NCBI GenBank assembly: GCA_021793595.1
Contig: JAJYSL010000032.1
Location: 1-31,710, forward strand
DNA: 31,710 nt
Direction: 5' to 3'
From: Acidobacteriota bacterium
GTDB lineage: Bacteria > Acidobacteriota > Terriglobia > Terriglobales > Acidobacteriaceae
Both the position numbers and the translations under genes were made by a program. Under the pieces are notes generated by a model. The model saw only the letters and a list, made by a program, of their open reading frames with translations, was not told the DNA's origin and did not search any database. Each line of letters starts with the position of its first letter. The stretch's first letter is position 1. This document shows positions 8,584 to 16,517 of this stretch, piece after piece.

Positions 8584-9954
8584 ATGTCTCTTATGCCGAC
8601 ACCCGTTGTCGCCCAGAACGGCGCAGCTATCCCCACCACGCTTGCGAGTCCGGGCGCACCGCGATTCTGGCTGGCAGTCTGCCTGATTGGCGTGACCACG
8701 GGTCTGGCAGCCGCGGCCCTGACCCGATTGCTTGAGTTGGTTCAGCACATTGCATGGCATGGATCCGGCACGAACATACTTGCCGCCGCGCGTGGTGCCA
8801 GTGCGGCAAGACACATCGCTGTTCTCCTCGCCGCAGCCATTCTCACCGGGGCCGGGCAACTTCTTCTCAAACAGCTCTCCAGTGGCAACGGCATCGATAC
8901 CACTGCGGCCATCTGGTTCTACGCCGGCCGCATGCCGGCCTGGCGAACTCTGGGCAGCGCTGTGTTGTCCATCTTCGCCGTCGCCATGGGCGCGTCCATG
9001 GGGCGCGAAGGTGCGCCCAAGCAGGCCGGAGCAGTCTTTGCAAACCTCTTCTCCGATGCCGGAAAACTCTCCGATGAGCAGCGACGCCTGCTGGTGGCTT
9101 GTGGCGCTGGCGCCGGAATGGGAGCGGCGTATGGCGTTCCATTGGGGGGTGCGCTTTTCTCGCTGGAAGTGATGCGTGGGAAGCTGGCCTTGCGCTATGT
9201 TTTGCCGGCACTTCTTGCTTCGCTCATCGCGACCGGGGTTTCCTGGGTGGCTCTGCCGGATGCTCCCACCTACATCATTCCCTCATTCCCGCTTTCGGCT
9301 TCAGGGATTGTGTGGGCGATTCTGGCCGCTCCCTTCTTCGCGTTCGCTTCTATCCTTTATGTTCGACTCGTTCGTTGGGCCGACCGGGGCAAGCCGCGCG
9401 GATGGCAGCGATTCATAGCCCCCGTAATCGTCCTCGGACTGCTGGGGGCGGCCTCCGTTCGGTTTCCCGAGATACTCGGCAACGGCAAAGACCTTTCGCA
9501 GTTGCTTTTTACGGACCAGGTCGGACTGCGGCTGCTGCTGGCCCTTCTGCTGCTGAAGCCGCTGGCCACGATCCTGTGCATGCGCAGCGGCGTTCCTGGC
9601 GGCCTGTTTACGCCCTCCCTCACCTTCGGGGCTCTGCTGGGCGCAACGCTCGGGTATGCCTGGAGCACGATGTGGCCGGGCGTGCCCCTCGCATTCTTCG
9701 CGTTGCTCGGCGCTGGCGCTGTTCTCGCCGCTACCACGCAGGGGCCCATCTCGGCCGTTGTCCTGATGTTGGAACTTACCGGCAGAGACAGGTCTTTCAT
9801 TCTGCCGCTCATCCTCATCGCTGTCCTCTCGACACTCATCTCCCGTTCCGTCGAGCCTCGTTCGATTTACGATGCGCGCCTCAGCGACGAACAAATCCAG
9901 TCAAGACAAAAAATGCGCGAACAGGAACCAAACGAAATCGGCATTCCGCAATAG
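8584..9954 (+). CDS. CLC-family anion channel or transporter
   Basis: This 456-residue polytopic membrane protein carries the CLC landmarks. MGREGA (gating glutamate Glu142) replaces the usual GREGP; GVPLGGALFSLEV lies at 184-196; GLFTP is at 340-344; and a C-terminal RSIYDAR holds Tyr429, equivalent to the anion-binding Tyr445 of E. coli ClcA. Two departures are clear. The GSGIP motif reads GNGID (101-105), replacing the anion-coordinating serine with asparagine. The internal proton glutamate (E203 in ClcA) is Val196. There is no CBS domain. In known CLCs, loss of the proton glutamate is frequent in channels, so chloride/proton exchange should not be assumed. ATG 8584 or 8593 is the likely start; TTG 8509 is also in frame, and none has a good ribosome binding site. 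Confidence 0.85.
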   Translation: MSLMPTPVVAQNGAAIPTTLASPGAPRFWLAVCLIGVTTGLAAAALTRLLELVQHIAWHGSGTNILAAARGASAARHIAVLLAAAILTGAGQLLLKQLSSGNGIDTTAAIWFYAGRMPAWRTLGSAVLSIFAVAMGASMGREGAPKQAGAVFANLFSDAGKLSDEQRRLLVACGAGAGMGAAYGVPLGGALFSLEVMRGKLALRYVLPALLASLIATGVSWVALPDAPTYIIPSFPLSASGIVWAILAAPFFAFASILYVRLVRWADRGKPRGWQRFIAPVIVLGLLGAASVRFPEILGNGKDLSQLLFTDQVGLRLLLALLLLKPLATILCMRSGVPGGLFTPSLTFGALLGATLGYAWSTMWPGVPLAFFALLGAGAVLAATTQGPISAVVLMLELTGRDRSFILPLILIAVLSTLISRSVEPRSIYDARLSDEQIQSRQKMREQEPNEIGIPQ

Positions 9955-10049
9955 GCGCCTGTGCGGAAGAAAGCGCGAGGGCGGCTTCACTGGGGCGATC
10001 GGCATTCGCTTGGACTGGCTGCTCTCGCGCAAATCTCGAGAAGCGCCAA

Positions 10050-10101
10050 ATCGCCAACTCGCGTTTCCAGCTGTCCCGGTCTGGAAACGTGATTTGGCCT
10101 G
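10050..10101. repeat. 52-bp REP-like repeat, copy 1
   Basis: The core is a 9-bp inverted repeat, CGTTTCCAG (10062-10070) and CTGGAAACG (10081-10089), with the loop CTGTCCCGGT, flanked by ATCGCCAACTCG on the left and TGATTTGGCCTG on the right. Copies 2 (11663) and 3 (14456) are nearly identical over 52 bp. It lies about 95 bases after the CLC stop. Confidence 0.8.
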
Positions 10102-10223
10102 TTGGAAACAGTTGACAATTCGCGCTGCGGAAAATCGCTTGCAGCTGGCGCGGTTTTCTTTGCACATGCCAGCGCTTTAGTCACTACTGATGTAAGAGCC
10201 GGGCAGTTGACCTCGTTCTACAG

Positions 10224-11114
10224 ATGCGGAATAGAATCAAGCTGATGCTACGGTCAGATGAGAAGACAGCATGGACAGGGTTCCTAACCGCTGCTCCGCT
10301 TTTCGCAGATGAAGCAATGGCGAATTGGTCTGATGGTCCGGACCCACCCGATGTTTTGTGTTCCGGTGTATCTAGCAAGGCAATTGGCGTTGAACTCACC
10401 AAATGGGTAGAACACAATCAGGTGACTGCTGGCGCTGGCAGAGAACGACTGGAAAAGAGCTACCTAAAGATCATTGCCAGTGAGAAGGAACCACGGCCAA
10501 GCCATATACGGCAAGTGCTTTTGTACGATAAGTCGTTGCGCATAGAACAAGCTGACAGAGTCGAGTTTCGGAATCAGTTGTACAGGTTCATTACTGCTGA
10601 AAACGCGAAACCGCTGCCGGAATTCCATCCCCATTTGCAGATCACAGCGGATTACTGGAAAACCGTGCGTAGCTGGTATACACCGCAGGGCGCACCCCTA
10701 GATGACTTCAGTAGGTATCCATTGCTCGAAAAGTACCTTGAAAAGGTTTGGATAAATCCACGCTCAAACAACGACCCGGCGCTTGTAGATGTTGAATGGA
10801 TAGAGTTCGAGTTGCCCGGTGGTTCATATACAGCGCAATGGATGACAGATGCTGCTGTTAAGAACATCGAAAAGAAGATAGCCAAATATCAAAATGCAGA
10901 TATTCGTTCCAAACACGCGCTGCATGAGTTTGATTTGTTGTGCTTCTACTGTGATGAAGCGATGCTGCACAACACACCAATGCACACCGTTGGATTCGGG
11001 TTCCCACAATTAGCTGAACAAGTCAGACAGAACTTGAGAACTGCGCCAAAAGTCTTTGACCGAATCTTTCTGTTTCATCCCTATGAAGAGCCAAAGGCTA
11101 TTCGAGTCTATTGA
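10224..11114 (+). CDS. Hypothetical protein with possible PD-(D/E)XK-like motif
   Basis: I do not recognise a named family for this 296-residue protein. It is soluble, without a signal peptide or membrane segment. Near the N-terminus, DGPDPPDVLC (38-46) is followed by IGVELTKW (54-61). This D...ExT/K spacing looks like the metal-binding core of restriction-endonuclease-fold proteins, with Thr59 where Lys is usual. The rest is mixed helix and strand with many charged residues (IEKKIAKY near 220). Base composition is visibly poorer in G+C than the neighbouring genes, suggesting transfer. The start is uncertain: ATG 10224 has no clear ribosome binding site and ATG 10245 is an alternative. It is convergent with the small zinc-ribbon gene and lies between two REP-like copies. 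Nuclease activity is speculative. Confidence 0.6.
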   Translation: MRNRIKLMLRSDEKTAWTGFLTAAPLFADEAMANWSDGPDPPDVLCSGVSSKAIGVELTKWVEHNQVTAGAGRERLEKSYLKIIASEKEPRPSHIRQVLLYDKSLRIEQADRVEFRNQLYRFITAENAKPLPEFHPHLQITADYWKTVRSWYTPQGAPLDDFSRYPLLEKYLEKVWINPRSNNDPALVDVEWIEFELPGGSYTAQWMTDAAVKNIEKKIAKYQNADIRSKHALHEFDLLCFYCDEAMLHNTPMHTVGFGFPQLAEQVRQNLRTAPKVFDRIFLFHPYEEPKAIRVY

Positions 11115-11134
11115 CGTCTCCCGTTGCCTATTCG

Positions 11135-11389
11135 CTACCGCCTCCGGCCTGAATCACGCCGGGATGTTCTCTGGTAACGCGGCGCTCTCTTCACTCCCTT
11201 GGGGCGGGGCGGATTGGCGCGGCGCTTGTGCTCTGGCACGGAATAGTGCTCTTTACCGTCAACAACGGTTGTCTTCATTGGCAGGGCGCTGTTGCCGCAC
11301 ATGAAGCACTGGACTGTACCTGTAGGCTCATCCGGCCCGTACACTACCTGCCCACTTCCTTCGCAGCGAATCATCTTCGGTTGCGTCAT
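11135..11389 (-). CDS. Small zinc-ribbon-like protein
   Basis: This 84-residue basic protein has the pattern RCEGSG (Cys near residue 9), then QCFMCG (a CxxC pair near 28-31), then a histidine in YSVPEHKR, followed by an Arg/Lys-rich tail. This is the layout of a one-domain zinc ribbon, as found in small phage, plasmid or accessory proteins. The ATG at 11387-11389 is supported by GGAG eight bases upstream, although the frame stays open to 11458. It lies on the same strand as, and 94 bases beyond, the gene remnant at 11484-11648, so both may descend from one accessory operon. Function is unknown. Confidence 0.5.
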   Translation of the reverse strand: MTQPKMIRCEGSGQVVYGPDEPTGTVQCFMCGNSALPMKTTVVDGKEHYSVPEHKRRANPPRPKGVKRAPRYQRTSRRDSGRRR

Positions 11390-11483
11390 GGCGTTATCTC
11401 CCATTGCTGAGACTTCAACATGGAAGTTGCGGTATGTCCAGCGAATCCGCCCCGTCAAGTGAAAGTCGAAAGCGAAACCGCAT

Positions 11484-11648
11484 TTAGAACGATGCCTTAC
11501 GCTCGGTCATCTCAATATCCGAATCGGCTTCTGACAAGTCTATTTCTATTTGAGCTGCCGAGTCCGCTCCTGCCGGAGATGCCGTTCCGGCTCCTGTTGG
11601 GTCGGCGCGACCATACAACTCATCGGCAGTACGATCTCTTGCACTTCG
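11484..11648 (-). pseudogene. Possible 3' remnant of a truncated gene
   Basis: The frame reads about 54 codons ending TAA at 11484-11486, with plausible protein composition: a GRADPTGAGTASPAGADSA stretch, then the acidic tail IEIDLSEADSDIEM. It has no ATG and is closed upstream by TGA at 11649-11651, 12 bases from REP copy 2. It looks like the C-terminal tail of a gene whose 5' part was lost, perhaps when the repeat arrived. This rests on composition only. Confidence 0.3.
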
Positions 11649-11662
11649 TCAATAAGCGCATT

Positions 11663-11714
11663 ATCGCCGAGTCGCGTTTCCAGCTGTCCCGGTCTGGAAA
11701 CGTGCTTTGGCCTG
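11663..11714. repeat. 52-bp REP-like repeat, copy 2
   Basis: This copy has the same 9-bp stem (CGTTTCCAG / CTGGAAACG) and 10-nt loop as copies 1 and 3. It differs from copy 3 only at the left edge (GCCGAGTCG against GCCAACTCG). Identity with copy 3 continues on the right through AAGCCGTCA to 11723. Confidence 0.8.
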
Positions 11715-11842
11715 AAGCCGTCAGTGGGCGCGGTCGCTGACGAGGGACCGCTCCGCCGCTGAGGAGGGGATGAGGGGATGCTCCTTCCAATCCTGCCAGA
11801 TTTCGCGCTTCGCTGAAGTGGCAAAGTGTCGCAAAAGGGACC

Positions 11843-13642
11843 TCAGTGCCGGCTTCGTCCTTGCCGTGGTAAACGAACTGGCCGGTTCCCGGTTTCCGAA
11901 CCGCTGCCTCCGGGTCCCGTGAACCCGCAACGTTCCAGGAGCGATTGAAAGGGAAGATAAACGCGAAGCGCGTTCCACTTTGGCTCGACTGGCAGAAACA
12001 CGATATGCACATCGCGGATAAACCGGGCCTTTTCGAGCCACTCGCAGGCGGCGTCGGATGCGCCCAGGCCTGCGTAGAGCAGGGCAATGTTGTACGGGGG
12101 CACGAAGCGGGTCCGTGATGTATCGACAAGCGTTTTCAGAATCTGATCCGCTTCCCTGCGTCGGCCCATTTGCGCCATCACATAGCCCTTGATCGACAAT
12201 GCCTCCGTGTTGCCTTCCGAAAGATTAAAAGCCGCATCGCATTCGGTCACGGCTGCGGCGTAGCGCTGCGTGCGTTCGCACACCTTCCCGAGAATGAGGT
12301 GGCCGAGCCAGAACTCGGAATTCAGGGCGAGAGCTTGACGCGCCTGCTCCTCTGCCGCGCCGAACTGCGCGGCCTGGTAGAACAACTGCCCCGAAACGGC
12401 ATGCAGGGCCGGTGACAATGGATCGATTCGGCATGCGTTGGCCATCATGGCGAGAGCCTCGGCATGCCGTCCAAGGTTCGACAGAACGTGCGCCAGATAA
12501 CGGTGTCCTGAAGCGTAGCTTGGATTTCGGGCGACGGCTCTGCGCAATTCCTGCTCCGCCCGGCTCCAGTCCCAGTCGAGCCAAAAGGCAACGATGCCCG
12601 AGGAGGCGCAAGCTTCAGCCAGCGCAGGCTGCAGGCGCATGCCCTCATCCGCCGCGTGGCGGGCCTTCTGCCAGAGGTAAGCAGGGTCACCGTCGCTGGT
12701 GACAGGGAGCACCGAGTAGGTATCGGCCAAGCCTGACCACGCGAGCGCAAAGGATGGATCTTTCGCAACCGCGGCCTCGAAGCACTCGATGGCGCGGCGC
12801 AGGGCGCTCGGTCGGATCTGGTTCCAGTAATGCTTTCCACGCAGGTAGAGATCGTAGGCGTCGGGATCGGCGGTCGTGTAGCGCGTGGGAGGGGCGGCTG
12901 GCTCCGAGGTAAACCGGCACCCCACATGATGAGCGATGGCGTTGCCCAGTTCCTGCTGCAACTGGAGAACCGATTGCCAGTCGCGGTCATAATTCCCCGT
13001 CCACACCTGCGCCTCGTCGCAGGCACGCACCAGTCTCGAAGTGATGCGCACCGATCGTCCATCGCGCCGGAAAGTGCTTTCCAGGAGATAATCGGCTGCC
13101 AGTTCGGCGGCAATTTGCCCTGCGGATTTTCTGGAGTGCTTGTAGCGCATCACCGAGGTCCGGGCGAGGGCGACCAGCCGCGAGGGGGCCAGGTTGCCCA
13201 GAGCGGCAATGGTGTCTTCTGTCAGGCCATCACTCAGATAGTCCTGGCTCGTATCCCCGGTCAGATTTTCGAATGGCAAAACCGCAACCGCGATGCACTG
13301 GCTCGATGAGGAACGAGGATGCTCGGCCCCGAGGCTCACCGGTGCCAGGAACCGGTACCCCTTGCCGGAAACCGTTTGCACAAAGGATGGTCGTCGTGCT
13401 GAGTCGTTCAGGGCTTGGCGAACTTTTCGAATCGCTGTGTGGATCCCGTTGTCGAGATCGTGGAAAAGGCTGGGATCCCAGAGCCGCGTGGCGATCTCCT
13501 GCCGGGTGACGAGCGTTCCCCGCCGCTCCACCAGTAACAGCAACAGTTCCATCGGCAGACGCTCCAGCCGAATCGGTCTTCCGCGCCGACGCAATTCCCA
13601 GGCAGCCGGATCGAGTTCGAAGTGGCCAAAGGTGAGCACCAT
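11843..13642 (-). CDS. Winged-helix/TPR transcriptional regulator (CadC/ToxR-like, soluble)
   Basis: This 599-residue regulator has a Trans_reg_C winged-helix DNA-binding domain at 1-100, including LPMELLLLLVERRG, DLDNGIHTAIRKVRQALND and the final wing VQTVSGKGYRF. A domain resembling those of FlgO or TPR-linked cyclases follows at about 115-245, starting VAVLPFENLTGDTSQDYLSDG. Tetratricopeptide-like repeats run from about 260 to 570 (NPSYASGHRYLAHVLSNLGRH is one). Unlike CadC or ToxR there is no transmembrane helix after the DNA-binding domain, so it probably senses a cytoplasmic signal or partner through the repeats. Such proteins are abundant in Acidobacteriota. The ATG at 13640-13642 lies 146 bases from the divergent secreted-protein gene, which is a natural regulatory target. 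Ligand and targets are unknown. Confidence 0.82.
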   Translation of the reverse strand: MVLTFGHFELDPAAWELRRRGRPIRLERLPMELLLLLVERRGTLVTRQEIATRLWDPSLFHDLDNGIHTAIRKVRQALNDSARRPSFVQTVSGKGYRFLAPVSLGAEHPRSSSSQCIAVAVLPFENLTGDTSQDYLSDGLTEDTIAALGNLAPSRLVALARTSVMRYKHSRKSAGQIAAELAADYLLESTFRRDGRSVRITSRLVRACDEAQVWTGNYDRDWQSVLQLQQELGNAIAHHVGCRFTSEPAAPPTRYTTADPDAYDLYLRGKHYWNQIRPSALRRAIECFEAAVAKDPSFALAWSGLADTYSVLPVTSDGDPAYLWQKARHAADEGMRLQPALAEACASSGIVAFWLDWDWSRAEQELRRAVARNPSYASGHRYLAHVLSNLGRHAEALAMMANACRIDPLSPALHAVSGQLFYQAAQFGAAEEQARQALALNSEFWLGHLILGKVCERTQRYAAAVTECDAAFNLSEGNTEALSIKGYVMAQMGRRREADQILKTLVDTSRTRFVPPYNIALLYAGLGASDAACEWLEKARFIRDVHIVFLPVEPKWNALRVYLPFQSLLERCGFTGPGGSGSETGNRPVRLPRQGRSRH

Positions 13643-13788
13643 AGCAGGGCTCTCATTCTATCCGAATGGTTGAGAACTGTCCGGCCATCAACAACATCCT
13701 CCTACAGAGATTCTTAAGATTTTCTGCGGGCCCCGTCCATTGGCGTCGGGGAGACAGAGGCACATTCTTCCCCTAGGAGGAACTCTCA
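13643..13788. promoter_or_regulatory. Divergent promoter region, regulator / secreted protein
   Basis: This region separates the two divergent genes and must hold both promoters. The palindrome TCTTAAGA at 13712-13719 lies in an AT-rich island (AGATTCTTAAGATTTTCT) and is a candidate operator for the adjacent regulator. A near-ideal ribosome binding site, AGGAGG, at 13775-13780 serves the gene starting at 13789. Confidence 0.4.
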
Positions 13789-14253
13789 ATGAAGACGGCA
13801 ATGACAATTCTGCTGCTGATGGCGACGGCCGGGTGGGCTCAGGAGTCACGTCGACCCGCGTGTTCGAATTCAACTCTGACCGGCGATTACGGATTCAGTG
13901 TGACCGGCACCCGCCCTTCCGGACCCAACCTGCCCATCGAAACGATTGTGGGAACTGCGATGACCCACTTTAACGGCGACGGAACCCTGACCCAGATCGA
14001 TAACATCCATGGATCCCTGTCAGGCTTCACCGCCCCCGATCGGCCCGGCTCGGGAACCTACGATCTGAACGGCGATTGCACGGGCACGATGACCCTGAGC
14101 AGCCCGGGGAGTCCGACCCTCACGCTGGCCATTGTGGTAGTAGACAATGGCGATGAGGTCAGGACGGCGGTTGTCGATCCCCCTCCTGTGATGGTGAGCA
14201 GCAATGGACGGCGGGTTGTTACGTGGCCCGCTCTTTTTTCCCTGCTCCGATAA
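13789..14253 (+). CDS. Small secreted protein of unknown function
   Basis: The 154-residue product starts with a short signal peptide (MKTAMTILLLMATAGWA before QE), so it is exported. The mature part is beta-strand rich with the pattern CSNSTLTGDYGFSVTG near the N-terminus and a second Cys in LNGDCTGTMTL, possibly disulphide bonded to the first. Related small secreted proteins are common in Acidobacteriota, but no function is known to me. The start is firm: AGGAGG lies 8 bases before the ATG. The last residues after SSNGRRV (VTWPALFSLLR) look unlike the rest and may be a recent read-through extension. The divergent regulator at 11843-13642 is the obvious candidate controller. Confidence 0.75.
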   Translation: MKTAMTILLLMATAGWAQESRRPACSNSTLTGDYGFSVTGTRPSGPNLPIETIVGTAMTHFNGDGTLTQIDNIHGSLSGFTAPDRPGSGTYDLNGDCTGTMTLSSPGSPTLTLAIVVVDNGDEVRTAVVDPPPVMVSSNGRRVVTWPALFSLLR

Positions 14254-14697
14254 CGCACCGCGCAAAGACGCGCTCTCCGCAGCATTCACAGTATCGATCG
14301 TCAGCACTTGTGCGGACTCAGCAGTCCGATGGCTGGTGGGCTTCTCTTCCTTCACTGCTGGGTTCGCCACATGGGCTCGGGCCGGTCGCCGCCATCGTAG
14401 CCTAGCCCGTTGTCCTGTTACTCGGAAGAGTAGCGCTGGTTCCGACGAGTGATAAATCGCCAACTCGCGTTTCCAGCTGTCCCGGTCTGGAAACGTGCTT
14501 TGGCCTGAAGCCGTCAAGCGACAAAGCAGGCATTCGAGAGGAATCAGTAGTGCGACAGGCTGTCGGGCTCGGGTGGGTTTTGGAAATCGCGAGAGTGAGG
14601 AGACCATTCCGGGTAAGGAATCGTCTAAACCTGATAGCTTCTAAAGGTCGACGGGGCAGGAACGGACGATCGATCGGAACCATGGAGGGGTAGGGGT
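14254..14697. other. Intergenic region with REP copy 3
   Basis: This 444-base gap contains no convincing coding region on either strand. It carries the third REP-like repeat (14456-14507). A strong ribosome binding site, GGAGGGG, at 14684-14690 belongs to the DUF4142 gene. No promoter boxes were recognised with confidence. Confidence 0.5.
14456..14507. repeat. 52-bp REP-like repeat, copy 3
   Basis: This copy matches copy 1 exactly over the left flank and stem and differs at one base on the right (TGCTTTGG against TGATTTGG). On the right it continues with the AAGCCGTCA shared with copy 2. It lies about 200 bases downstream of the small secreted-protein gene. Confidence 0.8.
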
Positions 14698-15357
14698 ATG
14701 AAACTGAAAGGCAATTTCAACTTTCTGAAAGCGAGCGTTTTGGCTCCAGGGTTATTGCTTTTGGCGATGACACCGGCGGTGCGGGCGCAGATGCATGGTG
14801 GCGCGCCGATGGGCGGATCTGCCCCTAGCAACAACAATATGAACAACACCAATGGCAATATGCCGCCGGACGGGATGCAAACGCCTGGGACGATGGGTTC
14901 GCAAAACAGCGCCCAGATGCTCGAGCAAAATACAGTTGGGAATCTTCGCCGGAATTTCGATGTTGAAACCAAGTTGAGCAAGATGGCGCTGAAGAACAGC
15001 AGCAATGAGGACGTGAAGAAATTTGCGCAGCAGGTGATCACGGAAAACCATGGCCTGTCGAACAATCTGATCCTTCCAAACCCCACCGGCGAAATGATGG
15101 CGCCGGAATTGGTGCCCAGCGAGACGAAAAAGGCCGAAAAGCAGATGAAAAAAATGACAGGGAAGCCATTCGACCAGTTGTACCTGGTGCAGATGGACGC
15201 GTACATCAAGAACGACCAACAGGTAGCCCAGCGTGCCGAGTCCATGATCCCTGAGCCCAAGATGAGCGAAGTGACAAACCGGGTCCAGAGCGTCTCTGAA
15301 CAGCGCGCGAAGCAGATTGACACGCTGACCCAGGAAACGGGCTTCAAGATCCAATAA
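14698..15357 (+). CDS. Secreted DUF4142 protein
   Basis: This 219-residue protein has a signal peptide (1-30, AVRA before QM) and a low-complexity Met/Asn/Gly linker (31-70). A helical DUF4142 domain runs from about 75 to the end, with the typical segments FDVETKLSKMALKNSSNEDVKKFAQQVI and a C-terminal EQRAKQIDTLTQETGF. DUF4142 proteins are periplasmic helical bundles, ferritin-like in predicted fold, widespread in Acidobacteriota and Proteobacteria and of unproven function. The family's usual H-x(3)-Y-x-D region is replaced by LYLVQMDAYIKND. The ATG is preceded by GGAGGGG with 7-base spacing. It precedes the TPM gene by 98 bases on the same strand and may be co-transcribed. Confidence 0.82.
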   Translation: MKLKGNFNFLKASVLAPGLLLLAMTPAVRAQMHGGAPMGGSAPSNNNMNNTNGNMPPDGMQTPGTMGSQNSAQMLEQNTVGNLRRNFDVETKLSKMALKNSSNEDVKKFAQQVITENHGLSNNLILPNPTGEMMAPELVPSETKKAEKQMKKMTGKPFDQLYLVQMDAYIKNDQQVAQRAESMIPEPKMSEVTNRVQSVSEQRAKQIDTLTQETGFKIQ

Positions 15358-15455
15358 TTGGCACGGATCGCTGAGGACGCGGCGGGTGCTGGGCCGATCT
15401 CGCCATTCGGAGGAGGGAACTTTCGCGGGCGCATCGTCGTACAATCACGGTAAGC

Positions 15456-16358
15456 ATGCTATCGCAAGGGTTACTCCGGCTTCCCTGGTTGGACCGACAG
15501 CGAAGTGTGTCCGCTGACCGCTTGGGGAGCCGTATTCAACGCGATGCACTTTTCCACCCCACGCGGTTACGGGCGCGCTGGGGTTTGTGTTTTCTGCTGT
15601 TGCTGGCGCTCTTTCCCGGGCTGACGGTTTCGACCGCCCGCGCGGAGAAGGTCAGCGATCTGAAGCCTACGGGCTACGTCAATGACTTCGCGGGGGTGCT
15701 GTCGCCGGAGACGCGCAGTCACCTGGAACAACTGTGCACCGAGGTTGACCAGCAGGCGCACGCCCAGATTGCCGTGGTTACGATCCACACCACGGGCGAC
15801 GACACGATCGACGATTTTGCGGTTCGCCTGGAAGAGAAGTGGAAGGTGGGGCAGAAAGGTACGGATCGCGGCTTGCTGTTCCTGATTGCGACCGACGATC
15901 ACCATTATCGATTTGAGGTTGGATACGGGTTGGAAGGCATCCTGCCGGATGGCAAGGTGGGAAGCATCGGCCGGGAGATGGTGCCGTATCTGCGCGAAGG
16001 GAATTACGACGCCGCCGTCACGCTGGCAATCCAGGACGTGGCAAATGTGATTGCGCAGGATGCCGGCGTCACCCTCAAAACTCCTGTCGAGGATTTGGGA
16101 CCGCAACCGCAGCCTCATCCCGGGAGTGCTGTGAAAGATATTCTGCTGGCGCTATTCGCGATATTTGTCTTGATTTCGCTGTTGCGATCCGGGCCGAATG
16201 GCTGGGCCGGATTTCTGCTGGGCATGTTCCTGGGGAACATGATGGGCGGAGGCCGCGGCGGCGGGGGCGGTTTTGGTGGCGGAGATGATGGCGGCGGTGG
16301 ATTTGGCGGATTCGGCGGGGGGAGTTCTGGCGGGGGCGGCGCTTCCGGAAGCTGGTAA
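15456..16358 (+). CDS. TPM-domain membrane protein with Gly-rich tail
   Basis: This 300-residue protein has the TPM (YgcG-type) domain at about residues 68-200, recognisable from GYVNDFAGVLSPETRSHLEQLC and from FLIATDDHHYRFEVGYGLEGILPDG. A signal-like hydrophobic helix lies at 44-60, a second membrane helix at about 227-245, and a long Gly-rich tail ends GGGGASGSW. The layout is export, periplasmic TPM domain, one membrane anchor and a flexible tail. TPM/YgcG proteins are frequently adjacent to lemA, as here, and are linked to membrane or envelope maintenance; a phosphatase activity is known for a plant homologue. The first 40 residues are basic and weakly supported, so translation may start further in (a GTG at 15507 is in frame). 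Confidence 0.8.
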   Translation: MLSQGLLRLPWLDRQRSVSADRLGSRIQRDALFHPTRLRARWGLCFLLLLALFPGLTVSTARAEKVSDLKPTGYVNDFAGVLSPETRSHLEQLCTEVDQQAHAQIAVVTIHTTGDDTIDDFAVRLEEKWKVGQKGTDRGLLFLIATDDHHYRFEVGYGLEGILPDGKVGSIGREMVPYLREGNYDAAVTLAIQDVANVIAQDAGVTLKTPVEDLGPQPQPHPGSAVKDILLALFAIFVLISLLRSGPNGWAGFLLGMFLGNMMGGGRGGGGGFGGGDDGGGGFGGFGGGSSGGGGASGSW

Positions 16359-16386
16359 TCGGCGGACGGTATTCGAATTGAATCAT

Positions 16387-16417
16387 CCCAGGTCTCAAAG
16401 CGAGACCTGGGGCACCC
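16387..16417. repeat. Hairpin element A (GCACCC-tailed palindrome)
   Basis: A perfect 10-bp stem, CCCAGGTCTC (16387-16396) and GAGACCTGGG (16402-16411), has loop AAAGC and is followed by GCACCC. It lies between the TPM and lemA genes. Elements B, C, D and E share its architecture. Confidence 0.75.
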
Positions 16418-16517
16418 GGGATTCTGTGCTGTCAGCGCTTTCGTGCAATGCGCCAGGATTGGACACCCGATGAAGATTTCAATGCTGAACGAGAAAGCTT
16501 AGGGGAGAAGAATCGAG

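Noticed and set aside
11420..11740. Plus-strand small protein across REP copy 2
   Set aside because: Its C-terminal part is only the translation of the repeat, and it has no convincing start or domain.
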